Positions 1 through 9,675 of a DNA stretch of 64,000 nucleotides are shown piece after piece (positions within the stretch are counted from its first letter, which is position 1; every line of letters starts with the position of its first letter). Location of the stretch: positions 43,672 through 107,671 of the forward strand of contig CAVPOY010000009.1 in the NCBI GenBank assembly GCA_963707135.1, read 5' to 3'. Source of the stretch: JBGSTR01 sp963707135 (lineage in GTDB: Bacteria > Pseudomonadota > Gammaproteobacteria > Chromatiales > Chromatiaceae). A model generated the notes under the pieces. That model was not told where the DNA came from, ran no database searches, and saw only the letters and a program-made list of their open reading frames with translations. Both the position numbers and the translations under genes were made by a program.

Positions 1-66
1 TTCAGACGCACGATGCGGGCACGCCAATCCAGCCGCGTTGCTCCCCGATTGATCTGTAGGCGCCAT

Positions 67-80
67 GTGACTAGAGTCAC
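67..80. promoter_or_regulatory. 14-bp inverted repeat upstream of first gene
   Basis: Two 6-bp arms (GTGACT and AGTCAC) flank a 2-bp centre, about 58 bp before the first possible start codon of the transglycosylase-like gene. The size and position suit a dimeric regulator's operator. No consensus is recognised, and a short palindrome can occur by chance. Confidence 0.2.
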
Positions 81-137
81 GTTTGGCAGGGCGGACGTTC
101 CCGACTTGTCCGGGTATCCGCAAAATGTGGCAACGAG

Positions 138-2246
138 ATGAAACGGACTGCAATGTCGAAGTGCGGGAGAGTCCTGGGCGGTATCGCCGGGGCCTGCGTT
201 CTCGCGCTCGCACCGGCGTGGGCTGCCGATCCGCCGCCAGAACCGGCCGCGGCTCCAGCGGGCGAGTCGCAGCCGGATCCCGTGCTGGCGGCCTATCAGG
301 CCCTGTCGGAGAGTCAAGCCCGCAATTACGACCGGACTCAGGATATCTCCCCGCGGCAGATGGTCATTCTGCTGGAGGTGTGCGAACGAACCGGGGCCAG
401 TCTGGGGCAGGCGCTCGCGACCGGGGAGCACGAGAGCGCCCGCACCTGGAACGACCACGTCCGCCCCACCCTGAAGAGCGGCAACCTCGGATCGGCCGCC
501 GGGGTCTGGCAGTTCCAGCCCGCGACCTTCCACGGCGTCATCCAAAGGTACGGGGCCCGGCTGCTGGCGGCATCTAGCGCGGATGCTGCAACCGACCGGG
601 AGCACATGGATCTGGGTGACGGGCCCTTTAGCGATGCAGAGGTCCGCGCCCTCATTCGGGAGACAGTGGACGGCACGCGTGACGCGAAGGACGCCAAGCT
701 GCTGCTTCTGCGGCACAACTTCGCCATTCTGGCGTTTGCCAAACACTACCTGAGCATCGACTCGGGGGCGGCCACGCCGGAGGAGGACTACCTCTTCCAT
801 TTTCTGGGCGCCGGAGAGGGCCGACGGGTGCTGGCCCTGGCCAACGGAGAGGCGCGCGATACCCTGTCGGTCAAGCCCGTCGAGGTGCCTGACGCTCCGT
901 TGGAAGCATTGCCGGAACTGGCCGCACAAGACCCCGGAGCCGTACTCAGACAGGCAAGGGCCCTGGTGCGGATCCGATCCGCCGATGACGGCCGAATCAC
1001 GATCATCGAATCGGACACCGGCTTGCGGTCGATGCCCGCGCTCGACCTCGGATCCGCGGTCGTCGATCCATTTTCGCTGCCCGAGCCGCCGACCGTGTCG
1101 TCGGAGTGGGGCTATCCCGCGGACTCCCCCACCGTGACGGGCAACCTCGGCATGTTCTACCGCGACGGCAAGGGACAGACCGAGCCCTACACCTGGGCGG
1201 AGTTCATGGCCAATCTGAAGCGCCGCGTACGGGCCGAGACCCAGCCATCATGGGTGCGCGCCAAGTACGGGGTCGGTTTCGAGTTGGAAGGGGGCGATAT
1301 GCCGGAGCGGGCGTTCGACCCGGCGCAGACATCCGAGGCCGCCGAATTCCGCCACGTGAAGGGGCAGAGCGTCGTCGTGCCGAAGGCGCTGGTGACCGGT
1401 CCGCTCGACCGAGACGAAACAGAGCGCTACAAACAGCGACTCGCCGCTTTGGTGAGCCAGGGTGATGACGAGCCGACGGACACGCTGCCGCCCGAGTCCT
1501 TGTCGGCGCTGCATCACCTGGGGGTGCTGCCCGAGGACGTGCAAGAGGTCAGTACCGCCCATCCCCAGGTGCAGAACGCCTTGCGCGAGTTCCGCACGAT
1601 GGTTGGCAAACAGGAGCCGGACGCTCCGGCCGATTCCAGCCGGCTGATGCCCGCCGAGCGCATTGCCTTGGAGATCTACGACCGTCGTCTCGCCCGCTAT
1701 GCCGGGTTGCAGGCTTGCCAACAGGGTTCATCGGTGGATGCGCCCGACCTCCGGCTCATCAGAAAGATGCCGGCCGGATTGCAGCGTCTGGCGGCTCCGC
1801 GAATTGCGATGTTGCAGTCGGCGCTGGCCGAGCAAGGGCTTCTGAATCAACCGACCAAGAAGACCACCTGGCGAGACAAGAAACGCCGGAAGCGCGTGAG
1901 CTACAAGACGGTCCCGTTCGCGGGCAAGCCGGACAAGGCGACGGTCGCGGCGCTCAGCGCCTTCCAGTGGCGCAATGGCCTGCGTCGAACGGACGGTGTC
2001 GTGGACGCGGTGACGCTGGAGATGCTGGGTCTGCCGCCGTTGGGGCCCGAGCTGTTCCTGCCGCTCTCAGGCCCGCAGTGTCCCGTTGAATCAGTCGCCG
2101 GGCGATCGCCGACGTGCGCGATCCCGAGCGCGAACCAGGGCCGCGCTGTCGGCGGGCTCTCCCCGCCCCGCCGGCCTTCTGCCGCGAAGTTGCTGGACGC
2201 CGACTCCGGGCGGGACTGTTGCGGTCCGCCGATCGAGTCATCCTGA
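138..2246 (+). CDS. Exported lytic transglycosylase-like protein with C-terminal peptidoglycan-binding domain
   Basis: A signal peptide (hydrophobic GACVLALAPAWA, cleavage near residue 30) sends this protein to the periplasm. Residues about 65-140 resemble a soluble lytic transglycosylase fold: GEHESA supplies a candidate catalytic Glu and GVWQFQPATF matches the Gly-rich core motif. Residues about 560-640 (KATVAALSAFQWRNGL) look like a peptidoglycan_binding_1 domain preceded by a basic KKTTWRDKKRRKR stretch. A long middle part is unassigned. The likely role is cell-wall remodelling, inferred from domains only. The last 60 residues, after LGPELFLPL, are low-complexity and may be read-through past a lost stop. 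The ATG at 156 is an alternative start. The gene is convergent with and abuts the MFS gene. Confidence 0.7.
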   Translation: MKRTAMSKCGRVLGGIAGACVLALAPAWAADPPPEPAAAPAGESQPDPVLAAYQALSESQARNYDRTQDISPRQMVILLEVCERTGASLGQALATGEHESARTWNDHVRPTLKSGNLGSAAGVWQFQPATFHGVIQRYGARLLAASSADAATDREHMDLGDGPFSDAEVRALIRETVDGTRDAKDAKLLLLRHNFAILAFAKHYLSIDSGAATPEEDYLFHFLGAGEGRRVLALANGEARDTLSVKPVEVPDAPLEALPELAAQDPGAVLRQARALVRIRSADDGRITIIESDTGLRSMPALDLGSAVVDPFSLPEPPTVSSEWGYPADSPTVTGNLGMFYRDGKGQTEPYTWAEFMANLKRRVRAETQPSWVRAKYGVGFELEGGDMPERAFDPAQTSEAAEFRHVKGQSVVVPKALVTGPLDRDETERYKQRLAALVSQGDDEPTDTLPPESLSALHHLGVLPEDVQEVSTAHPQVQNALREFRTMVGKQEPDAPADSSRLMPAERIALEIYDRRLARYAGLQACQQGSSVDAPDLRLIRKMPAGLQRLAAPRIAMLQSALAEQGLLNQPTKKTTWRDKKRRKRVSYKTVPFAGKPDKATVAALSAFQWRNGLRRTDGVVDAVTLEMLGLPPLGPELFLPLSGPQCPVESVAGRSPTCAIPSANQGRAVGGLSPPRRPSAAKLLDADSGRDCCGPPIESS

Positions 2247-3536
2247 TCACTGCTTCGGGCCCTCCGCCCGCAGCTCCTCGTGGCGCCGACCCAGGAACAG
2301 CCCGGTCGCCAGCCACAGCGCGGCGACCGGTACCGCCGCGAAGGCCATGCCCGAGATCGACAGCCCGAACGAGGCCAGTCCGGCGGCGATCCAGCTGGAC
2401 GCGGCATCCCCGGCGCGATGGATGACCGTGTCGATCACATTTTTGGCCTGATACTTCTCCTCCTTGGGGACTACGGTGAACAGGGTCTCACGGGTGGGTT
2501 TGGAGATCGCGAACTCGCCGGCTCGGCGCATCACGCCCAGGATGACCAGCACCGGGAGGATCGGGGCCAGACCGAAGGCGGCGAACCCGCCGATCGAGAC
2601 CAACGGCAGGGCCGCGAGCATCGGCGTCACGCCGAATCTGGAGAGGATTCTCCCGGTGAGTAGAAGCTGGATCGACAAGGTCAGCAGATTCACGGCGAGG
2701 TCCACCGAGGCGAACAGTCGCGTGCGGCCCTCGGGGCTGGGGACGACCTCCGGCACCAGCGTGGTCTGGGCGAAATAGAGCAGCGTCCCGAGCAGCGTGT
2801 AGCAGACCAGATAGATGCAGATGCCGATCAGGTAAGGCGAGTGCAGGATGCGCGTGACCCCGACCCACAGACTCGGCCGTTCGCCGGAGGTCTCCTCGGA
2901 GGTCCGCAGGAAGCGCTGCAGGCCCTCGGGGCGGCGCTCGCCAATGTGCAGCAGCGCCAGGATGCAGCCAATGGCGCCGGCCAGCAGCGCGGCCGAGACC
3001 AGGAGCAGGTTCGGGATGCCGATCGCCGGCGCCAGCAGGGTCGTAAGCCCGGGGCCGGCGACCGCCCCCAGACTGCCCCCGGCGGAGATGAACCCGAACA
3101 GGCGCCGGGCCGCCTCGGTGGAGAAGAGGTCCGCCATGAAGCTCCAGAACACCGAGACGACGAACAGATTGAAGACGCTGACCCAGACGAAGAAGAAGGG
3201 TGCCACCGATTCGGTGGGTACCTCCGAGGCGAGGACCCGATTGAAGCCCACCAGGTTGAGCGCGAAGAAGCCGTAGATCAGCGGCAGCAGCCGGTGGACA
3301 GGCAGACGCGCGGCCAGCCAGCCGAACACCGGGACCAGGGCCACCATGGCGAGGAAGACGGCGGAAAACAGCCATTGCAGGTTGGCCGCCCCGACCTGGA
3401 CGGCCATCTCGTCGCGCACCGGCCGCACGATGTAATAGGCCGCCAGCAGACAGAAGAAATACAGGAACGACAGCAGCAGCGCCGCCACCTCGGTGGGCGC
3501 CACGGGGACGATGCGAGTAAGGAGTCGTCGGATCAC
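2247..3536 (-). CDS. MFS / NTT-like nucleotide carrier family membrane protein
   Basis: A 429-residue membrane protein with about 11-12 hydrophobic segments. The N-terminal segment reads FLYFFCLLAAYYIVRPVRDE, and this YYIVRPVRDEM signature is typical of the bacterial MFS group related to ATP/ADP (NTT/Tlc) translocases. The substrate cannot be told from sequence; many free-living bacteria carry such homologues with no assigned substrate. I chose the GTG at 3536 because hydrophobic, family-like sequence begins right after it and a GAGG lies 9 bases upstream. The longer open frame to 3857 encodes only basic, low-complexity sequence. The stop abuts the convergent transglycosylase-like gene. Confidence 0.75.
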   Translation of the reverse strand: MIRRLLTRIVPVAPTEVAALLLSFLYFFCLLAAYYIVRPVRDEMAVQVGAANLQWLFSAVFLAMVALVPVFGWLAARLPVHRLLPLIYGFFALNLVGFNRVLASEVPTESVAPFFFVWVSVFNLFVVSVFWSFMADLFSTEAARRLFGFISAGGSLGAVAGPGLTTLLAPAIGIPNLLLVSAALLAGAIGCILALLHIGERRPEGLQRFLRTSEETSGERPSLWVGVTRILHSPYLIGICIYLVCYTLLGTLLYFAQTTLVPEVVPSPEGRTRLFASVDLAVNLLTLSIQLLLTGRILSRFGVTPMLAALPLVSIGGFAAFGLAPILPVLVILGVMRRAGEFAISKPTRETLFTVVPKEEKYQAKNVIDTVIHRAGDAASSWIAAGLASFGLSISGMAFAAVPVAALWLATGLFLGRRHEELRAEGPKQ

Positions 3537-3945
3537 ACCAGGTGGCCTCAAGCCGTTCCCGCGGGCGGGGAAACGAGAATTCGGGTCGCGCCGGCGCGGC
3601 CCAGAGATCAACGGGTCGGCATTTTGCCGCCCTTGCCCTTGTCTCGTCGCGCGGTCGGACGGATTGCGACTCCCTTGCCAGTACCACGAGCCGCGGCTAT
3701 TCTGCCGCTTACCGTACGCCGACGCGGATCCCGGCGCGATTGAATTCTCTTGATTTTTTTGTATTGCCGCCGCGAGTGGCGCGACCGCGCGGAGACTCTC
3801 GGGGCATCTGACCCCGGCTCTGGCTCGTCGAGATCGCGGATCCCGCGCGCTCGCCAATCAGTCGCATCCGCTCGCGGACGGAACCGCCGCAACGGGCTCC
3901 ACGCCGCCGCACGCTGACCCAGAACCCAACCTCGGTTCGAATATA
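3537..3945. other. Divergent intergenic region (409 bp)
   Basis: No gene is seen. The region separates the MFS gene (minus) from the korA-like gene (plus) and should hold both promoters. An AT-rich tract at about 3748-3766, containing a run of seven T, stands out from the GC-rich surroundings and could be part of a promoter or UP element. No clear -35/-10 pair can be assigned. Confidence 0.4.
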
Positions 3946-5844
3946 TTGCACGACAAAGTCGCACCAGCTCAGGTCCAGCCCACGACCGCCCCCCTGACCA
4001 TCCAGGAGCATATCGTCGAGATCGTCAGCGATTCCGGCGAGGGCGCTCAGAAGGCGGGACAGACCTTCGGCTCGATCAGTGCCCGCATGGGTAATGGCGT
4101 CTGGACGGTCGAGATCATCCCGGCCGAGATCCAGCCGCCGGCCCGCTCGCCGGCCGGCGCCAGCGGAATCCGCATCCGTCTGGCCTCGCGGCAGGTCACC
4201 AACATGGGTGACGAGGCGGACCTTGTGGTCGCCTTCAACGAGCAGGTGCTCTACTCGCGCATCGCCAACGGCGCCTACAAACAGGGCACGGTCGTGCTGC
4301 TGGAGGGCAAGTGGCGGGACGACCCGGTCGAGGAGATCCGGGCCCAGTACACGAAGGCGGTCGCCGAGTTCCGCGAGAACGGCCTGATCGTCCACGAGCT
4401 GCCAATCGAGCAGGCCTGTCTGGAGGTTACCTCGAATCCGCGCCGCGGCAAGAATATGTTCGTCCTGGGCATGCTCTGTCGCATCTTCAGTCGCGATCTG
4501 GACCGGGCGCGCGACGAGGTCGCTCACACCTTCCGGCGCAAGGGCGACAAGGTCATCGGACAGAACCATCGATTGCTGGAAGCGGGCTACGGATTCGCCG
4601 CCGAACGCGTTGAGCTCTGTTACGAGATCCCTCCCCACCCAGAACACGGCGGCCGATACATCGTCACCAACGGCAACCAGGCCGTCGGGCTGGGTGTCAT
4701 GGCCGCGGGGATCGAGCTGGTGTCCATGTACCCCATCACGCCTGCCACCTCGGCGTCGCACTACCTCGCCGACGTCTTCCACGAGGTCGGCGGTTTCGTG
4801 CATCAGGCCGAGGACGAGATCGCGGCCATCGGGTTCGCCCTGGGCGCCTCCTACGCGGGCAAGACCGCCTGCACCATCACCTCCGGCCCAGGACTGGCGC
4901 TCAAGACCGAGAACCTCGCCCTGGCGGTGATGGCGGAGATACCGCTGGTGCTGGTTCTGGTGCAGCGGGGCGGCCCCTCGACGGGCCTGCCCACCAAGGT
5001 GGAACAGGGGGACCTGCTGGCGACGCTCTACGGCGAGCCCGGGGATGCACCCAAGATCGTCATCGCGGCGGCCACCATCGACGAATGCCTGCACTTCGTG
5101 ATCATGGCGCGGCGCCTCGCCGAGGCCTTCCGCTCGCCGGTGGTGCTGCTGACGGATGCGAACCTGGCCACCGGCGTTCAGCCCTACCCGCGCCCGGAGC
5201 CCACCGCCGACTGGCTCGCGCCCCCGGTCGACCAGTCCGAGTGGGACGAGAGCGTGCCGCCCTACGCCTGGGACGAGACGACCGGCCTGTCGCCGCGCCC
5301 GATACCCGGCATGCGCGGCGGCGAGTACGTGCTGACCGGCCTGGCGCATACCACCGAGAGCAAGGTCGCCTACGACTCCGACTCCAACCAGCGCGGTTGC
5401 GCCATGCGCAGCCGTAAGCTGGCCGCGCTGGCCCGAACCCTGAAGCCGCCGACGGTGCACGGTGATCCTGATGGCGACCTGCTGGTGGTCGGCTGGGGCT
5501 CCACGCTCGGGGCGATCGAGGAGGCCGTGGATCGCGCGCGCGCCCAGGGGCACCGGGTCTCCTCGCTGCACCTGCGCTTCCTGTCGCCCATGGAGCCGGG
5601 GCTGAAGGCGATTTTCGGCCGTTTCCGCAAGGTCATGACGATAGAGATCAACTACAGCGACGAGCCCGGCGCGCCGCTGATCACGGCCGACACCCGGCGC
5701 TATGCCCAGCTTGCCTGGCTGCTGCGCGCCCAGACCCTGATCGACGTCGACTGCTGGTCGGTGGTCTACGGCCACCCGCTGCAGCCCGGGATGATCCATC
5801 GCGTGCTGCTCAAGCACCTCGCGGCACTGGAGGGCGACGGCTGA
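3946..5844 (+). CDS. korA: 2-oxoacid:acceptor (ferredoxin) oxidoreductase, fused gamma-alpha subunit
   Basis: Cytoplasmic subunit of a KorAB-type enzyme that oxidatively decarboxylates a 2-oxoacid (often 2-oxoglutarate) with CoA and reduces ferredoxin. The 632 residues begin with a gamma domain (GEGAQKAG near residue 32). The alpha pyrimidine-binding domain follows from about residue 240, with GNQAVGLGVMAAGIELVSMY and the signature YPITPATSAS. EDEIAAIGFALGASYAGKTA and TSGPGLALK are further conserved blocks. The start is a TTG at 3946; the next in-frame ATG would cut into the gamma domain. The stop overlaps the ATG of the beta gene by one base, so translation is coupled. Substrate is assigned by family only; pyruvate or another 2-oxoacid is possible. 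Confidence 0.88.
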   Translation: MHDKVAPAQVQPTTAPLTIQEHIVEIVSDSGEGAQKAGQTFGSISARMGNGVWTVEIIPAEIQPPARSPAGASGIRIRLASRQVTNMGDEADLVVAFNEQVLYSRIANGAYKQGTVVLLEGKWRDDPVEEIRAQYTKAVAEFRENGLIVHELPIEQACLEVTSNPRRGKNMFVLGMLCRIFSRDLDRARDEVAHTFRRKGDKVIGQNHRLLEAGYGFAAERVELCYEIPPHPEHGGRYIVTNGNQAVGLGVMAAGIELVSMYPITPATSASHYLADVFHEVGGFVHQAEDEIAAIGFALGASYAGKTACTITSGPGLALKTENLALAVMAEIPLVLVLVQRGGPSTGLPTKVEQGDLLATLYGEPGDAPKIVIAAATIDECLHFVIMARRLAEAFRSPVVLLTDANLATGVQPYPRPEPTADWLAPPVDQSEWDESVPPYAWDETTGLSPRPIPGMRGGEYVLTGLAHTTESKVAYDSDSNQRGCAMRSRKLAALARTLKPPTVHGDPDGDLLVVGWGSTLGAIEEAVDRARAQGHRVSSLHLRFLSPMEPGLKAIFGRFRKVMTIEINYSDEPGAPLITADTRRYAQLAWLLRAQTLIDVDCWSVVYGHPLQPGMIHRVLLKHLAALEGDG

Positions 5845-6797
5845 TGTTCGGACTCAAGGCGGACTGGTCGCTCGAGGTCTTCGAGCGCTACTTCACCATC
5901 GGCGACTATGCCGGCGGCGAGGCCCGGTGGTGTCCCGGGTGCGGCGATCATGGCGTGCTCGCGGCGGTGCACAAGCTGCTGCGGGACGAGCAGGTGGTCC
6001 CGGAGATGACGGTCGCGGTGTCCGGCATCGGCTGCTCCAGCCGGCTGCCGCATTATATGGGCACCTTCGGCTTCCACGGGCTGCACGGGCGCGCCCTTCC
6101 GGTGGCCTGCGGCATCAAGTCCCGGCGCCCGGAGCTGGACGTCTGGGTGGCCACCGGCGACGGGGACTGCTTCTCCATCGGCACCGCCCACTGGATCCAC
6201 GCCATCCGCTACAACATGGACATGACGGTGATGGTGTTCGACAACGCCATCTACGGCCTGACCAAGGCCCAGACCTCGCCGACCAGCCCGATCGGGATGC
6301 GGACCAACACCCACCCGTTCGGGGCCATCATCGGCCCGCTGAACCCGTTGACCATCACGCTCGGCATCACCAACGTCTCGTTCGTCGCCCAGGTAGTGGA
6401 CTGGAGCCCGCCGCTGCTCTACGAGACGCTCAAGGCCGCCCACCGCCACCGGGGCACCGGCTTCGTGCGCATCGTTCAGCGGTGCCCCGTCTACGCGGAC
6501 GCCCACGTCAAGGAACTGCTCGGCGACCCGCGGCGGGTGCTGCTGCTCGATCACGAGCGCGGTATTCCCGTCGACAAGAGCGTGGCCCGCCAGTTTCCGA
6601 ATCACCGGTCCCACGACCCCTCGGACATTTCAGCGGCCCGCGACCTCGCCGAGGACCAGTCCGTCATCCCGGTGGGGCTTCTGTTCCGCAACCCCAACGC
6701 CCCCTGCTACGAGGACCTGTCCAGCCGGGGCGAGGACATGACACCGGAGCAGAAGCTCGTCGGACTCAATGCCGCCCTGGATACCTTCAGTATTTGA
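5844..6797 (+). CDS. korB: 2-oxoacid:acceptor (ferredoxin) oxidoreductase, beta subunit
   Basis: The 317-residue thiamine-diphosphate-binding partner of the upstream subunit. Visible signatures are WCPGCGDHG near residue 29, GIGCSSRLPHY, and the ThDP/Mg motif GDGDCFSIG followed about 28 residues later by FDNAIYGLTKAQ, whose Asn is the metal ligand. CxxC within CPGCGD plus a later Cys fits cluster binding in this subunit family. It has no separate ferredoxin domain, so an external ferredoxin is needed; both later genes 7038-9560 and 10585-15160 carry such domains. A 240-bp gap with no visible gene follows before the next CDS, so a second promoter there is possible. Confidence 0.9.
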   Translation: MFGLKADWSLEVFERYFTIGDYAGGEARWCPGCGDHGVLAAVHKLLRDEQVVPEMTVAVSGIGCSSRLPHYMGTFGFHGLHGRALPVACGIKSRRPELDVWVATGDGDCFSIGTAHWIHAIRYNMDMTVMVFDNAIYGLTKAQTSPTSPIGMRTNTHPFGAIIGPLNPLTITLGITNVSFVAQVVDWSPPLLYETLKAAHRHRGTGFVRIVQRCPVYADAHVKELLGDPRRVLLLDHERGIPVDKSVARQFPNHRSHDPSDISAARDLAEDQSVIPVGLLFRNPNAPCYEDLSSRGEDMTPEQKLVGLNAALDTFSI

Positions 6798-7037
6798 TGC
6801 CCGGTTTGGCGCGAGAACCGGATTGGTCGCCAGCCATCGGCCGGGATCACGGGCGGGTGATTCGGTGCCGATGACGGCGGCCCCCGACCAAACGGGCACG
6901 GCGGCGGGTGGGCGTTTTCACCGTGCGACGCTTTCCCCGGGGACGGTCCCGGGCGGCCCGTGTGCGGTCGGCATCCGCTCCCCCATCGAGCCCCGACTGG
7001 CGGCACTCCAATCGACGACGCGGGGGAACCTTAGAGC

Positions 7038-9560
7038 ATGAACGACGCACAGGCGCCCGCGAGTCGAGGTACCCGGCGGCCGGCCGGCGCGGTCCCTCCG
7101 ATGCCCGTCCTCGCAACCGCGGTGAAGGATGCCAGGACGTCCCGCAAGCTGCTGTTCACGCTGCGCCACTTTCATCTCGGCGACCCGGGCGCCAGCGAGA
7201 AGCTCGAAGCGGTCGGTGACGATGTGCTGCCCGCGCTGCTCTCCCCGTTCCGCGACACCTCGCGGTTGCGTTACGACTACCCCCTGTTCCTGTTTCCGGC
7301 CGACTCCGACTCCGACGGCGGCGGGCAGGATGCCGCCGAGCTGGCCTGCCCGCTGGCGGAATGGCTGCAGCGGGCGACCGACGGCATGGAATCGGCCGAG
7401 GGGGCGGCGACCATCCTCCGGGACCAGCTGCCCTGGCTCGATCATCACTTGCGGTTAGCCCTGGCGCAGACCGAGGGCCCGGTCGACGCGATCCCCAGCC
7501 TCACCGCGGCCGGCGAGGCGCTGAAGGAGCGCCTGCAGCTCGACCCGGCCGGCCGCGAGCGCCTGGCGGCCGATCTGGCCCGGCTGATCGCCCAGGTCCC
7601 CGAGGGCGCGTCGATCCTGGCCTACGGTCGCTATCCGGCGTTGCATCTGATGGTGCATGCCATCCGCAGCCAGGTCATCCCGCGGCGGGCGCGGTTCGCG
7701 GCCCTGATCGGCAATTGCCTGCGCGGGCTCGAGGCCCTGCTTCAGGTCGAGTGGGTCAAGTCCGACGAGGCCATCGAGCCCGCGATGGCGCGGGACAGCG
7801 TGGGCCCCGGCGGCAACCTGTTCGACGTTGCCGCCTTGTCCGAGGTGATGGACCACTCCCGAGGCACCCGAAAGATGCCGGCGGAGCGCCGGGCGCGCAT
7901 CCAGCGGGCCCTCGAGGTGTTGATGCGTTGGGAGGACGACCCTGTGCTGGTGCGTTTCGTCCACGACGGGAGCCTGTCCTGCGATTGGGCCCAGGACGAC
8001 ACTGTCCTGAACGACGTGGTCGACGCCGATCCGTGCGAGCGCGCGACCGCTCTGTTCGACGAGCAGGCGGGGCGACTGGCCGAGGTTTTTGCGGCGGTGC
8101 GCATCGCCCAGCTGGAGATCAACGGGATCTACGATCCGGCCATACACGATCCCTGGTTCGCGAACTTTAGCTGGGAGGGCTTCTCCCAGAACGAGCTGCT
8201 GCTGGTGCCGACGGTGATCGCCGTCGGGGGCGCGGACTGGATGGCCGGCGACGGCCTGCGCTCTTTCTCGCGGCTGCTGAGCTCGGGCCGGCCGGTGCAG
8301 ATCCTGGTCCGGGTCCAGCCCAGCAACAATCCCGGCACCGGACCGGACGAGGAGGCCTTTCACCGGTTCCGCGTCGAGCTCGGCTACCTGGCCATCAGCC
8401 ACCGTCAGGCGTTCGTGGCCCAGTCATCGGCCGCGCGCCACCAGCACCTCCTCGATTGTTTCCTGGCCGCGCTGGAGGCCACGCGCACCAGCCTGCATCT
8501 CATCAACACCGGGATGCGCACGCCGTCGACCCTGGTGCCCCTGAACGCCTGGTTGGTGGCCGGCGCGGCGCTGGAGGGGCGTGCCCACCCCTTCTTCCGG
8601 GTCAACCCGGAGGCCGGGGATTACGCCGCCGCGCGCATGAGCTTCGCCGACAACCCGCAGCCGGAGCGGGACTGGCCCCGTCACCCCTTCGAGTATGTCG
8701 ATGACGACGGGAACCGGGTCGAGCATGAGCTGGCCTTCACCTTTGCCGACTACGCCCTGTTGATCGAGCGATTGCGCGACCACTTCCGGCTCATACCCCC
8801 GGGTTGCGACTCCGATGCCCTGGTGCCGATGCAGGACTACCTGTCGATGAAGCCGGACGAGGCGTATCAGCGGGTACCCTTCGTCTGGGGCGTGGATGCA
8901 GGCTCCCAGCTCCATCGGCTGGTCGTATCACGCCAGCTGGCCCTCGCCGCCCTGGACCGCCTCAACTTCTGGCACACGCTTCAGGAGCTGGCCGGCGTGC
9001 GCAACCGCTATGTCGAGCTGGCGATCGAACGGACCCGCGCCGAGGAACGGGAACGCGCGGCCGAGGAGCGCGAGCGGCTTACCGCCGAGCATGCCGCGGA
9101 GCTGGAGCACGTGCGGGGCGAGGCCGCCGGCGAGGCCATGCACCGGCTGACCGACCTGTTGCTGGGTATCGATTTCGGCGCCGCCGGGGGCGCACCGCTG
9201 CCGGCCGGCAGGCAACCCGCGGCCGCGGTGCCGGCGAGCGAGCCGGCTCCTGAGACGGGGTCGCCCGAGACTGTGACAGACGGACCGGAGCCAGAGGCCG
9301 AGTCCTCGTTCGACAACCCCTGGGTCGATACCCCCCTGTGCACCAGCTGCAACGACTGCCTGAAGATCAACCCGCTGCTCTTCGTCTATAACGAGGATAA
9401 GCAGGCCCTGCTGGGTGATCTGGGCAAGGCGAGCTACGCGCAATTGGTGGAGGCCGCGGAGCTCTGCCCCGCCCGGTGCATACATCCGGGCCGGCCATGG
9501 AACCCGGAGGAGCCGGACCTGGAAGCGCTGATCGAGCGCGCCGCGCCGTTCAACCAGTGA
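7038..9560 (+). CDS. Degenerate PFOR beta-like protein with coiled coil and C-terminal [4Fe-4S] ferredoxin domain
   Basis: An 840-residue cytoplasmic protein with no signal peptide. The N-terminal 380 residues match nothing I recognise. Residues about 388-640 read like a PFOR thiamine-diphosphate domain: PTVIAVGGADW lies where PFOR has a GGDGW block, then VQILVRVQPSNN, then YLAISHRQAFVAQSS where PFOR has its late Tyr/Val-rich strand. The metal-binding GDG is changed to GGAD. An LQELAG segment near residue 645 is followed by a charged coiled coil (655-705), an Ala/Pro linker, and a ferredoxin domain (CTSCNDC near 768, CPARC near 809). The same LQELAG-coiled-coil unit ends the large PFOR-like protein at 10585-15160, so the two are paralogues. 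It lies between korAB and rnfB. An electron-transfer role is inferred. Confidence 0.6.
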   Translation: MNDAQAPASRGTRRPAGAVPPMPVLATAVKDARTSRKLLFTLRHFHLGDPGASEKLEAVGDDVLPALLSPFRDTSRLRYDYPLFLFPADSDSDGGGQDAAELACPLAEWLQRATDGMESAEGAATILRDQLPWLDHHLRLALAQTEGPVDAIPSLTAAGEALKERLQLDPAGRERLAADLARLIAQVPEGASILAYGRYPALHLMVHAIRSQVIPRRARFAALIGNCLRGLEALLQVEWVKSDEAIEPAMARDSVGPGGNLFDVAALSEVMDHSRGTRKMPAERRARIQRALEVLMRWEDDPVLVRFVHDGSLSCDWAQDDTVLNDVVDADPCERATALFDEQAGRLAEVFAAVRIAQLEINGIYDPAIHDPWFANFSWEGFSQNELLLVPTVIAVGGADWMAGDGLRSFSRLLSSGRPVQILVRVQPSNNPGTGPDEEAFHRFRVELGYLAISHRQAFVAQSSAARHQHLLDCFLAALEATRTSLHLINTGMRTPSTLVPLNAWLVAGAALEGRAHPFFRVNPEAGDYAAARMSFADNPQPERDWPRHPFEYVDDDGNRVEHELAFTFADYALLIERLRDHFRLIPPGCDSDALVPMQDYLSMKPDEAYQRVPFVWGVDAGSQLHRLVVSRQLALAALDRLNFWHTLQELAGVRNRYVELAIERTRAEERERAAEERERLTAEHAAELEHVRGEAAGEAMHRLTDLLLGIDFGAAGGAPLPAGRQPAAAVPASEPAPETGSPETVTDGPEPEAESSFDNPWVDTPLCTSCNDCLKINPLLFVYNEDKQALLGDLGKASYAQLVEAAELCPARCIHPGRPWNPEEPDLEALIERAAPFNQ

Positions 9561-9617
9561 GCCTGGCCGGTGGCCCTGCTCGACGTGAGAGAACGCGCCG
9601 AAGGCGCTCAGCGCCCC

Positions 9618-9641
9618 CCCTCTCCCGCGCGCGGGAGAGGG
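9618..9641. repeat. Perfect 24-bp GC-rich palindrome
   Basis: CCCTCTCCCGCG is followed directly by its reverse complement, with GGGTGAGGG-like flanking bases. It sits in the 115-bp gap between the ferredoxin-tailed gene and rnfB. It resembles the common intergenic palindromic (REP-like) repeats of proteobacteria. A role in mRNA stability or partial termination is possible, but there is no T-run. Confidence 0.5.
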
Positions 9642-9675
9642 CCGGGGTGAGGGGGCTCGACATGGCCTCCGGTCG

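Noticed and set aside
5766..6614. Long open frames antisense to korA/korB and other GC-rich genes
   Set aside because: Composition is that of shadow frames (Arg/Gly/Ala/His-rich, no motifs) opposite well-supported genes.
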